NCBI GenBank assembly: GCA_013400975.1
Contig: WBMZ01000260.1
Span: 58,490 to 122,489, forward strand
DNA length: 64,000 bases
DNA from: Atrichornis clamosus
Taxonomy: Eukaryota > Chordata > Aves > Passeriformes > Menuridae
Direction: 5' to 3'
Position 1 is the first letter of the stretch. Each line of letters starts with the position of its first letter. Below the pieces are notes generated by a model. It made no database searches. It was not told the origin of the DNA and worked only from the letters and a program-made list of their open reading frames with translations. Both the position numbers and the translations under genes were made by a program. Below are positions 11,946 through 23,895 of this stretch, one piece after another.

Positions 11946-14900
11946 TCTTTCTGGGCAATAGTTAACAGCTGGCTATAGTTAACTTTTGAGGTGTCTATAT
12001 TTTCTAAGGAAATAACTGGCATAAGGCACAAGAGTTAGGTTTTAATTTAGGGTTCTATTTCATATGACTTTCTGAAAAGCACTATGGAAATACAAAATTT
12101 AATTTAAAACATGTCTTTCTCATAGCCTGCTCTAGAACAGTCCTAGATTAGAATAGTTCTCCTGTTCTAATCATTCAAAATTTTTTCAGATCTCAAGTAA
12201 TACAGACATGCACAAACGTAGATGTATTATGATGAAACAATACCAAAATAGCAAATCTTATTTCCTAATCTCTTCTGACAAAGACTCTATCTCATGAAAA
12301 AGGCATGTCTATCAAAGAGAATTAATCTTACTGTCAAAACTAAAAACCTAAAACCTAAGTAAAAACTCAGATCAACCTTAAGCTTTTAAGTCATGATTTT
12401 GGTTGATTGTCAAGATAGAAGATTTTAGCCTAGTTCTTTTTGATCCTGACCTCTCCAGGGTTTTCATCTGCTTTAGAAAAGATTTATAAAATCTTACACA
12501 GCGATAAATGTGACACTTAGCTTAATATAACTAAATATTTCAAAAGACAGAGTATTCATAGACAGTGAGTATGAGGGTAAATTTTTATTTCAATGAACTT
12601 CAGAGCCAATGCAGCCTGTGCAAATGGAGCCTAAGAATGTATGCATTTCCTACATAGCCATCAATTCTTAATTGTTCTGTTATCTGCATTCTAAAAAGAT
12701 CTTCAAACTGGACCAACATCTCCTTATTTAGCAAAGAATATCCTTCCAGATCCTCATATGATCATATTTAATAATTATCAAGTTTAGTCAGTTGTCAGTG
12801 TGAAGGATTTAATTTAAAATACCTTTGTAGAGCTATTTTTTTCTCCTCTTTGCAGACCTTAACCCCATCTGTCATATCTGTAGTTTCATGCATATATACT
12901 ATCTACTGTTAGAAATAGAGCTTTATAATTAAGAAACAAGTAGAAAAATAACTGTTTTCTAGTCTCAGAATTTAATCCTTCTACAGGGTTTCTGAGCACT
13001 GCCTTATCCTGGCCTTCTCTTCTCAACATTCTGTGCACTAATAGTGTCAGAGAAATCTACTTGATTTCAGGAGTTCTGGAAGACTTTGTGGAGGATTGTG
13101 GACCAGAAATTAGAAGGATGGCCCTGAGTACCAGGCAAGCTGACAGCCTCTTTTCCAGGAGTGAGCATGATAATATCTTCAGCTGCAATTTTACTTATCA
13201 GGACCTCTTCTTCCCCTCTGCATTTTGTAATTATTATCATCGGAGAGCTGGTAGTGGCCCTCTTTTGTTTTGAGCTGGTAAGTGAAGGAGCATAATGTAT
13301 GTTGTTCTTCTACTTCACGGGCAAGTCAAAAGGTGTCAGCCAAGGTTTCTCAAAGAAATAGATCTGCCCTAGAACCAGACAAAGGCTTAGACCATTATAA
13401 TGGAAGAACTACATTTGTTTTTTGCAGATTGCGTAGGATTATTAACTACTAAGTTTATAGATTTTATTATACTCTTTTTTTTTCCCCTGGTGACTCTCAG
13501 CTGCAGGGTATAGATTTTGTTTTAATCTCTATGAATCCATTCTAATGTCTACATTAAAGCTTGAAAGTAATCAAGGACTTTATTCTACCTCTTCTTTTTA
13601 AAAGCAAGCTTGCTTTTAGTTTGCCAACAGTTGTTGATCAGCAAGAGTCAGCTGGCTGACTTATTCTGCCCATGCAACATCTATAGTGCTGTATCTCAGC
13701 AGGAAAGAACTGTTCCCAGCGGTTTTACTGAAATTGCAGGAGTGCAGAGGAATGTCTCATCTATTAACTCCAGTGTGCAGACAGCCATTGGAGACTGACA
13801 AATCAGTAAGTTACACAGCACTAGAGCTTCTGCATCTTTTCCTAAACTAACAACAAACCTTCTGCAAATGTTCCAAATAAACTCAAAATTTGGTCAGCTA
13901 TCCTGAGGATGTAAGTTTATTTTTTTCCCTTATGGTATCAATTGGTTGTGTCAGTAGCATGTGATGTAAGAGCAATATCTGTTATACTCTAAAAAAGAAA
14001 AGTCCTGGGGAATACCTCACCAGTTAGGATATAATTTTTATTTTGCCTACCTAGCTATAAGATTTCATGCATGGATGTATTGGTTTATATATGGTTGTTT
14101 AATATGTTTTCATAGTAGAAAAACATTCTCATACTAAAATAAAAAGTGTGTATCTATCTTAGTTGCTTAACTACACTGATACTAGACAAAATAGTACAAC
14201 TTTACATAGTAAACTAGTACTTTACATAGCAAAGACTGGCCTGTAGTAAGGGCTGGGAATTATGTAATTTTTTTTAGCAGATGGTATACTACAAGCCCCA
14301 GTCACTATGGGGAAGTTCTGCCTTTACTGTCGGAGGAAATCTGTTGTAAATATAGCACACAAACCTTTAAGGAATACTGTAACCTGTGCTAGCTGCAGAT
14401 GTTACTAGAGGTGATTGAATTAACTTCTGTTGAGTAAATAATTTTTCTATCCCTAAATAGAGAAGAAGATACAGATACTGCTAGATGTAGGCTGGAATAT
14501 TTGACTGAATGAATTTAGGAGGCTCAAAATCCCAGATTATTGTGGTAGAAAAATTAAACCCAAAACATTCTACAGGAATTGAATGATGCTATCATAAACT
14601 TATTCAGAATCCAGAGAAAATAATGTAACCAGAGAGGGACAAAGAAAGAAATAAAAACCCTTTAAGTTTGAATCTTCTGTTGTCTGGAATGAGCAACTTG
14701 GCATATGCTGTGGAGAAAAGGGAATTTATAACACAAGTAGCATAGATAAGGGCCACATCAGACTTGAATGTGCAATTTAGTGTCCTTTTGTAAAAAAACT
14801 ATCTCCAGTAAGAGTGACACTCTGAGTTTTATAAAATATATAGAAACAAACAAAGCTGGTGATGCAACTCAGGGCCATGGTGCGACGACGGGGATGGAGG

Positions 14901-15059
14901 CGAACTAATAGGAACTTAACTCACTATATTGAGATGTAAATGCAGCTGATACTGCCTAAAGGAGGTGCAATTTTTACTTCGCTGCCCTTCACCTCAATAG
15001 GAACACCTGATGTCTTCTAAAGGGAGACAAGGGTACAGGAAGGCAATAGGAATAACATA
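11946..15059. other. Non-coding stretch upstream of the CpG island
   Basis: No gene or repeat recognised. An open frame at 13061-13273 follows an acceptor-like 'cttgatttcag' but has no recognisable protein content. Nearer the island, GC rises from about 14.87 kb. A short near-duplicate 'actttacatag' appears at 14200-14230. Confidence 0.5.
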
Positions 15060-15830
15060 GCCAGGACGGTATCAGGGCCGGCGCTCGCCCTCAGCGGGGT
15101 CCACGCAGACTTTTCCGCCGGTTCCCGGTGGCAGGATTCCCTTCCCCGGAGTGCGGGCGGAGGGGCAGCCGCCAGCTCCGCGCCCGCCCCTCGCCGCCTT
15201 GGGCCCGGCGTTATCGCGTCTCCCCTCCCCGCCAGGCCGCTGCCCGCGCCACTCCCTCGGCTTCCACTGCGCGGCGGGCCGCGCCGGGCCGCACAGCTGG
15301 GTTCCCGCCCCCCGCCGCCGCAGCCGGCGGGTTGGCAGATGGGAGGCTGTTCTCCGCCAGGATGGTTCACCATTCGGGCTCCATCCAGTCCTTTCGGCAG
15401 CAGAAAGGTCAGTACGAACCCCGCTGTTTCCACGGCGGTCATGGGGAAGGCCACGGGCAGCTGACCGCCCTGCAGGTGCACAGAGAGGGGTCACATGGGT
15501 CTCGCCGCGTTTTCCGTGCAATATTGCACCGTGGATGCCAGGTGCATCCTATGTGCGTGCCTATACTCCTGCCCGTGGGTGTTCGTATGCCGGCTGTAGC
15601 CCGGCTCCTGCTCTGGAGATGCAGTAATGCCATCGGATGCTTTACCGCGTGTCAAGTAATGCGGCTGCAGCGGAGGAAAAAACGCCCGGTGGGGTGGGGT
15701 GGAGTGGGGCGACGAGAGCCACAGGGCTTTCCCCGCCCCAGCTGCTGGGGGCCGGGGGGCCCCGGTCCAGCCTCGACTCCACGTTGGCCCCGCCCAGCAC
15801 AAGTTTTTCTTCCCGAGAGGCGGTGGTGTT
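15060..15830. promoter_or_regulatory. CpG island, probable gene promoter
   Basis: Sharp switch from AT-rich flanks to strongly GC- and CpG-rich sequence. It contains GC-box-like elements (for example GGGCGGAGG near 15156) and no obvious TATA box. This is the usual appearance of a broad vertebrate promoter plus 5' UTR. It encloses a plausible start codon at 15362 and a splice-donor-like site at 15408. GC-rich DNA also has few stop codons, so the long open frames on both strands here are expected by chance and are not called as genes. It is the only CpG island in the window not explained by an LTR. Confidence 0.75.
15362..15407 (+). CDS. Probable first coding exon, gene not recognised
   Basis: The start codon sits in CCAGGATGG, with purine at -3 and G at +4. 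It opens a frame encoding MVHHSGSIQSFRQQK plus one base of the next codon. The segment ends in AAAG|GTCAGT, a reasonable 5' splice donor, giving a phase-1 intron. The frame is also open upstream to about 15128, but no in-frame ATG occurs there, so 15362 is the natural start. An out-of-frame ATG at 15339 with a weaker context (C at -3) precedes it and overlaps it. The short Ser/Gln/His-rich N-terminus has no visible domain, and I cannot name the gene. Following exons were not identified; a long first intron would explain the non-coding DNA to the right. What is seen: island, Kozak context, donor. What is inferred: that it is a real exon. Confidence 0.55.
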
Positions 15831-18800
15831 TAGGTTCTCAGTTGTTGAAAAGATGAATCTAGGAATGCTTGTACGTGTGATGTGGACCGGTCGTTCAGCC
15901 TCTGAAGTTCACTGCTGTTGTTTCTAGGTTTGTTTCAGGCTTTAGTCTTCATATCATACTGATATCCAAGTAAAAAAGTGGAAGAATATTAGCTGTAATA
16001 GTGAGTGGGGCTCTGGTGTTATAAGTGCAAATACAACTTCAGTTCAATCCATGCATTGGGCTGTTTGTGTGTCTGGGTTTTTAATTGCCAAACAAAAGCT
16101 CTTGCTGGTCGGCAAATATAAATTTCCAGTTGTGATTACCATCACTATAAAATCTTTATTGTGTTCATGTTAGAAAAAAGATAATTCCCACAATGAACTT
16201 TATTTTTTCTTGATCCTGGAAACAATATTTTTACTATATTTTCTAATTCTGCTTTCATGGATCAGATGAACCAAGATTTCTCTCACTTTCTTCTCTTTCA
16301 GTCATGAACAAACTTTTTTTTTTATTTTTATAGTGCAGTATGCCATAAATTATGATAGGAAATTGTATTCTTTATACATAAATCATGAGGTCACTTAGTG
16401 GATTTTGCTTCATTTATGTTCTCTTTGAATGGTGTGCTGAAAGCAAATAATTCAAAGCGCTTGTTCCATTCTGGTAACCCCGTAATAAATTTTCTTCCTT
16501 GCTGTAGAGGTTTTGCAGTTAATGCCAGTCTTGTGTCCAATAATTAGTGGTGCTGCTGCAAATTGTAAGAAGTCTAGTTTAGTTGGGTTCAAAAGTAATT
16601 AATTAGTATTAAAAAAATCTTTTTTCAACTGTCGAGTCTGTTTATAAAAGCATCAGGTGACTTGGAGGTACAGTGTTAATCCTTACTTTTTCATAAGAAA
16701 ATATTTCTTACATTACAGCAATGATTAGCAAGCTGCAGAATTGCTGTCAAGGTGCTTCAGAAACAATGCAGCTGTCCTGTAATGATCTTTAAAAAGCCCA
16801 CCCCAAAACTAACTTTCAGTGTTCTAGTTCAACTTGAACTATGTTCAAGTTCTGTGCCTTGTGATTGATGAAACTCTATGTTTGCACTAGTCATAAAACT
16901 TAAAAATAACTAAGTAGATTTTGCCAGTTACTTTTTGAGAAGGTTGTTCTCATTTCTTTATTCCTGAAGAAATCCTGATTAAAGTACCTCGCCAGTCATC
17001 AGGCTTTGGAAAAGAGAGGGTGCTCTTATGGAGCTATATAACATGAGTATTGCTTTCCCAAACTTCTCATATGCAATGTGATGTGTGCAAAATGTACTTG
17101 AGTGAGTTCAGTCTCTGGTTTTCTCAGCCTAAAGCTTTTAGGAATGGGACAGGACAGCATGAAATCTTGATCAAAAAGCTACAGCAAAACTAAGCAAACG
17201 TAAATCATAATCAAGAATTCATCATTTTATCATGAGGTATTTAGATGAATATGTATCTGGTACTCTGTGTATCTGGTACTCTGAAGTTCATAGGCACTGA
17301 TCTCAGCAGCAAAAAACATGGTGGTTTTTTTTTTAATTTAGTATTTTATATTAGTCTTCTATTTAAAATTTAATATTTCAGTTACTGTAATTTCTTACTG
17401 TATCTGAGATTTTGACTAAATGCATTGTTTGTTTTCTAGCTGCTCACAAAACACTGCCCTAAATTCCCTTTTTTTTGCAGAATCAGTGGTAATCTTCATG
17501 AAATGGCCATCACAGCTGTGCCTTGTATGCTTCACTTGCATTAAGACCAAGCTTCATTTCTCTGGGGGAGGATTGAAAGGGCATTATTTTTATGTGGATT
17601 CTCAATCATAAAGGACAAATATATGTCAGCAAATCTCATAGTTCCTGAAAACAAATAGAAAATAATTTTAAACTCTTCAGAAACAGAGTCTACCTATTGC
17701 CAGGTAACATAATATTCAAACTCACTTGCTGAAGAGGAGTAACTTTTAAAATGAGAGACAGAATGGGTTAGATAGCACCTTTTTTCCTTACCCACTCTGA
17801 GCACTTTGTTCTAGCTGAGAAGAGAAGTTGTGGTTTCAGTACCAAAGCTGTTTTTACAATGTTTGGAAGAATAAGAAGAGTCAGTTCTCCAGTCTCTTGG
17901 ATGTCTAGTATTCTTCAACAGGAATGAGAAATAAGAAAAGAAAAAAACCCCCAAAACAAAACTGCGTTTATATGCCAAGGACTTGTTACTGTTTGGAGTT
18001 TAGGCACTGTTTATCTTTAATTTATCTTTTTCTTCTTGACGGAGTGAGGAGGCGTTCAGAGTAGGAGGCTGCTGTTATAATGAGCTGCCATAGTTTTGTA
18101 TTGCTCTTTGTTCAGATTGTGTATGCAGAGTGAAACCCTCAGTTTCAAAAGCTGCAGTAGGGCTCAACATAGTGTTATAAAAAGACATGGAGGGGGTTGA
18201 AAAAATGGTTGAAAAAATAAATCTCATTCTTCTTCACTTCCACAATTCTTGTTCTTCTACTTGTATCCAAAGATATGCCTATAGAAAAGAGCAGTGTCCT
18301 AGAGGTAATCTATGTCTCTGCACAGCACTGTGTTAGATCTGTTGAGCCATCTGTGTAGTATTTTGTGGCTATTTTTAACCTCTGCTTTGGCAGAAACTGC
18401 TTTTTCTAAAATTATTTTCCTCAGTAATATTCTCAGATAAAAATCGTAATATTAAATGCGTACCTTTATACTTCTTAGTCCTTTAAAAGGTGATGGCCTC
18501 TGAGGAGATGTATCAGAGGAAAGAAGAAGAGATGTTTATTATTTACTAGTTTCTTCCTAACCATCCTTTACAAATGAAGAATCTTCATCCTCAGACTTTA
18601 ATATACAGGTTTGTTTAAAACTAGTAAGTAATTAATAGCTTTTCATAAAGGAGAAATATAATAATGTTGATAAGAACAAAGATAATCTCTACAGATAATT
18701 TGTAGCTTAATTCCAGGGAAAGACAGCTAATTACTAGGAATCACAATCTTTTAAATGCAGGATATAAAAATATACAGCAGCCTCATGGTAGATTTCGTGT

Positions 18801-21800
18801 TTTCCATAATAGATATGGGATGGGTGCTAAGCTAAGTTTGTTTTATTAGGGACTCTACTGAAAATTTATCTTCTTCAGAAGGAAAGGCAACCTAATTTGC
18901 AGTAAGTTCTTGTAACAGATACTTCATGGTGAGTGGATTTGAATAAACCTGTGTTTAGGGTACAAGTCAAGGCAATTACAATGCTTAAAATTTTAAATAT
19001 CTAGGACTTTTGTCCTGATATACAGACTGCAGTTTTCTGCATACTTTGCTGGGTGCTTTTACTGACTGCTGTTGTTTTTTTAATACCCCTATCAAAGCTT
19101 TTTAATGAAGGAGTTCAGTGCTGGGAAGAAGAAAATATGTTTGTGCCTTAACATTGAGTTGCTTTTATCTTGGTGTATGAGATTTAGAAACGTGGACTGC
19201 AGATTAAAATCCGGTGGCTAACTGGGGGTGCTTCTCATGCTTCTGGTCAAGGAGTTCAATGGTTCAGTGGTTCCTGGTTTAATGAGTCAGGAGAGTTCAT
19301 CAACTTCAATACATGTTAAGTCTTTGAGAGTACTGATTTAGCCTCTCAAGGGATTTATCTTGGAAGAGCTTGAATTGAGACTTCTGAAGAAATCAGGGAT
19401 CTCCATAATAGATGTATTCCTAGATGTATTCCACTTCTGCTCTGTGCCAAATATTTTGTTTCATTTTATATATTAGCCACTCGAAGTTGCAGTGTGGTTT
19501 AGGTGGGTTGAGGGTTGGCTTGAGAATCTCTAAATAGCTCTGCCTTCGTGGGGGATCTTGTTGCTTCATTAACTGTTTTTGTTAAATTACTTTGAGCTAC
19601 TTTGACAATCACTGTTGTTGTAGAGTAGAGCTTTTTGCTATGGTTGCTTTACTCTGATTTTAAGATCTTAATGACCTGCATTCTTTATAAAACAACTTGT
19701 GAAATTAGTTTGCATTTCTTCTGAATTTAAATGAGGATTCGTAAACACCACATTTTTTATATTGCTCCAGAGCTTTTAGTATTCAGAAACTTGTAATTAA
19801 GAATCTCATGGAGAATTCGCCAAGGATGTTTGGTGCTTCTATGGCATGAGTGAACCTAGTAAGCTTAATAATCTGAAGAGACTGCTGAAATTACCAGAAG
19901 ATGGAATTCTGTCATACAAAAATTTATGAGAGATTTTGACTCTTTGCTACTGTTCTTCAGAGCAGAAAGGCCAAATTTTCATGTCAGTGTGAGTAAAGAA
20001 ATTTTTTGGGCTCAGCTCTTCAATTTTCATTCCAAGGAGCACTAACATATACAGAAAATTTCAAAACCATCCTCATCTTGACTCTGAAAGCTGAGAGCAA
20101 TGCAGCTATTAATATAGTCCCTTAAAACAATACCATATTCAAACAGTGTTATTTATAATGCTCTTTCAGGGCACTGAAAGACAAGGTCCAATGCTTAATG
20201 AGGCTATATTTGCTCTTACTTTTTTTACCTGACACAACTGCTCAACGTAGGACGCGCTCCAGCTTTTTCACTCAGACACCTCTGAATGGCCCACAATATG
20301 TCTTTTTATTCCAGATTATACTTTTGTGGGTTGTAACTTAAAAAAAATATATAGTTTTTTGAAAATAATCATTAAATATGACATATTAAACCTTATGCAG
20401 ATGCATGAGTGCTGTAGAAATAAGACAAATATTTTTTTTTTCACTGAATGAATATTTTTAATAAGAAAGGTAAGGATATCAGAAAATTTTGATATGTCAC
20501 ATAACTCTGACTACAGATGATGATGCTGTGGTAAGATGTCTGGACATTAACTTGCTACATTCTGATTTAAGCATAGCTTGATATAGTAGTATCTGTGGAC
20601 AAATCTTGTACCTATTCAAAATCTTTTCAAACTTTCCTCAATAAGGACATGTGAAAATAGGCAACGCTTGCCACTACTCATTTTCTCAGCAGTTATATTT
20701 CATTGAGTATCACCACAAAATTGCAAGTTTCTGGTCTGCCTTCATATTTTGGTTTATTTATTCAGCTTTTCGTCATTTTTGAAATCTTCTAAATGAGTAT
20801 GATAAATTAAACAGCCCTGTCAGTTTGTATTCTGTTGAATATTTGTAGTCGTATTTTCAATATATCGGTTTTTGTTGAAAAGGCTTGCAACAAAATCAGC
20901 ATTAGTCAACATATTTTACAATAAGTGGTATTTTAAAGATCCAACAACTGAGTGAAACTGAAACATCATCTTAGCTAACAGTACCAAGAGCCCTGTACTC
21001 TTAACCTACCAGTTAAGGTAAGTGGCTAAGTAGTAACTGGGAAAAGTAATGAAAAAAATAGCCATCCATATTTTAGACATACTGTGATAGCAGAAAGCAG
21101 CTATGCTAAATTCACAAGTTTGCTGAGCAACATGAAGATCCCTTGTTTTGTGCTTCGGCCTGCCTAAGCTGAAGAGAGTCAGTGTTGTCTTGAGTGAAAC
21201 ATCCAATGAGGTTTGCAGCAAGCATTATACATGTGGTTACCCAGGTTACAAATCTTTACCAAATTCGTTCTGGAATTAGGTCAGTTCTATACATCCTCCA
21301 GCATATGTTACAGTAGATTATTTATCAGAGACAGGTGTAACTCAAAACCAAGCTATAGCATACAGCATTATGTTTTAACAACTCTGAGCCACAATTAATG
21401 CAAATTCATCACTGTTTTCTCAGAAAGAGATTCTGAGTCTAACTCAATTTGGGTTATCATCTGGCTTGTGAGGTGTTTAAGCCAGTGTAGTTACTTAAGG
21501 GAGGGATTGTTCATTTGTCTGACTGGTGAGGTCACAGTTTAATTAACAATATATTTGAGTATTTAAATGAGGTTTTGAAGAAACTGATACCTAAAGTTAT
21601 CCTTTTGGGTCATCTCTAATATACACACATCAGGCAAATAGCAACATCTATCATGTAACTGTTTGATCTGCTTAAAGGTAAAGGGAAAGAAGAAGCCATG
21701 AAAGCATGCTGAATTAGATTCCATCTGTTACTCAGGAAAAGGAAGTGTAGTTTGAAGAGTATCTACAGAAATGCCTTTTTACCAGCAAATTGCCACTGTT

Positions 21801-23373
21801 CATACCGTTTTCGTTGATTTCTTTAGGAAGTAGTTTATGTTGTTCATAGGACAAAACCATACGTGTTTTGTTGCTTCTTGGCTGTTATTCTTACTGGATT
21901 CCTGTCTAGCACCATAGCTCAAGAAGGATGCACAAACAAAGGAACTCAGAGCTTACTCAAATCTGTGTTGAAAAATTTGTAAGTACATCACAGTTACACA
22001 AGAGTTGTAGCTAGTCACGTATGCTCCAGATAACTCCTGTGATGACGGCAAGCTCTGGAGTTAGAATGTTTGAAGTGTCGTATTTTATTCTCTGCTTGTC
22101 TGATTCAGTAGAATTACTCTGTCTCAAAAATTTCTTTACTCCTTACTGATTGCTTGTTTAGTAGCTTCACCATTAGTATGTCTTTATAATCCAGTAGGTC
22201 TGATGTATATAGTATTTGTATTCTCTTATCTTTCTGATTCATTAAACTGATGGAGTAAGTGCTTTTAATGAATTAATTTTGCTGAACTATTAATCAGGGT
22301 TTTTTTGTGGGAGGAGGAAGTCTGTTTTTATCTTTGGGTTATTTTGTGTCAGTCCTTTAGCTTCCGTTTTGGATGGTTGTTTTAAAAGTAACTTAATAGT
22401 ATGAGAAAGTAGCAGCAAAAAAGCAAAGGGGATCAAATAGTGGAAATGTTGGGAAAAGTAGGCAATCCTGAGAGTTCCCAGCGTTTTTGAATGCTTTGAG
22501 AGATTATAGGGAAGAATTTTTAATATGCACACACAAATAGTTCAAAAACCAGATATAGATAGGTGTGTATTGATGAAGAGATATGGAAATGGTCAGTGGG
22601 TGGGTAAGTAGATAGATAAAACAATACCCAGGTAGTGAAAGCAGACTTAAGCATATTGAACAGACTTCTCTGTGTAAGCAGCACTCCTTAGCTGGTCATG
22701 CTAAAATAGGACTGTACACCAGGGATTTGCAGATATCACAACGTAACCCTCTTCACATAAAGCCATGTCAGCAGCACCAGCTTCAGCACTGAATATTGAT
22801 TTCAAAGTCACTTGCTAAAAGAAAGGGGAAAAAAAAGTAACTTGGAGAGACAAAGTTCAAATTTTGAAGCAGGTGATACTGTGGGTGTATGTAGGCATGC
22901 ATAGAGCCAAACACTTTGGCGAGAGAAATTCAGGTGCCATCTGAATGTGAAATCTGTATGTCTGAATATTCTGCAGAGTCTGGTTCTTCCAGCTGACGTA
23001 TACATTACCATTTTGTCTCACATAAAATAGTTCTGGTTTTGTATTGGCATCATATGCAAAGTTGAAACATGGCAAAAAGTACTGCTAGATTTTGAATAGT
23101 CACAGTGAAGAGGACTGAAGACCTATATTTCTCTTGTGCAGAAGACTTGCATTTTTTTGATACATTTAATTATATTAACATTTTTATATATTTTAAAAGC
23201 TTGCTTTTGATATATATTAAGCATCCAATAAGCATTTGTATATCTTTGAATGTTGATCTTTTCCACAGAAAAATGTTTTTTATTTTCAGAATTATTTAGG
23301 TGAAATTCCACTGAGCACTTGAGGGACTTAGAATTGTTCACAGTAAAATTTTGTAAAACATTTTTCAAAGATG
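15831..23373. other. Non-coding stretch, possible first intron
   Basis: AT-rich sequence without a recognised gene, repeat family or RNA. A small tandem duplication of 'gtatctggtactctg' lies near 17255-17285. The open frame at 17420-17611 follows an acceptor-like 'gttttctag' but has no recognisable content. If the 15362 exon is real, this stretch is probably intron. Confidence 0.5.
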
Positions 23374-23379
23374 CAGGTG

Positions 23380-23889
23380 TGTGGAAAAATGTACAATGCC
23401 ACAGGTTTATGTCCAAAAGGAGACAGAGGAGTCCCATAACTTTATTCAAATAAAGAGGGAGGCCATGGGGCATTTCCCCTGGGGTCTCTCAAATTGCTGG
23501 AGGACACAGCCTCTTTTTTATCCTAATTTCCCAGCCACATTTTCCCTCTCCCTTTCCCCATTGGCTGAGGTACTCGGAAGGTACAGACTTCCCAAATCAC
23601 ATACTAAGTGTCTATCTCTAACATGTACCCCCTGCCTTTTCCCTTAGTATGACAAGTGATATTTATGGTTCCTTTTTTATTGTCTGAATTGAGAAGTTCA
23701 CACAGCCTTGTCCAGTGACCATCTGTGTCAATTAGTAACATTCCTCAGAAGTTTTATGGTGGTTCCTTCTGTTATCTAATCTTCCNTGGTGGTTCCTTAT
23801 CTAATCTTCCAGGCCTTGGTCTGTCCGGCCTTATCTATAACCAGGTCCACAGTTTATTTGTAAAGACGCAGTCTTCACTTTTCTCTTCA
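23380..23889 (-). mobile_element. Solo LTR with 6-bp target duplication CAGGTG
   Basis: On the - strand it begins TGAAGAGAAAAG and ends TTTTTCCACA, so the element has TG...CA ends. A perfect 6-bp direct repeat CAGGTG flanks it at 23374-23379 and 23890-23895. A TTTATT at 23441-23446 (AATAAA on -) lies downstream of a TATA-like GATAAAAAAG near 23512-23522, consistent with - orientation. A 6-bp duplication is typical of the alpha/betaretrovirus-like (ERVK) integrases. No internal retroviral sequence is attached, so it is a solo LTR. It contains the window's only ambiguous base, at 23786. Confidence 0.85.
23786..23786. other. Ambiguous base N between two near-identical copies
   Basis: The single N in the window. 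It separates two near-identical segments, 'gtggttccttctgttatc...' before and 'gtggttccttatctaatctt' after. This suggests an assembly or sequencing ambiguity at a short tandem duplication. Confidence 0.9.
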
Positions 23890-23895
23890 CAGGTG

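Noticed and set aside
15128..15856. 242-codon open frame across the CpG island
   Set aside because: It has no ATG before 15362. The downstream part runs past a good splice donor and is Pro/Arg/Gly-rich as expected from GC-rich DNA. Overlapping long frames exist on the other strand too.
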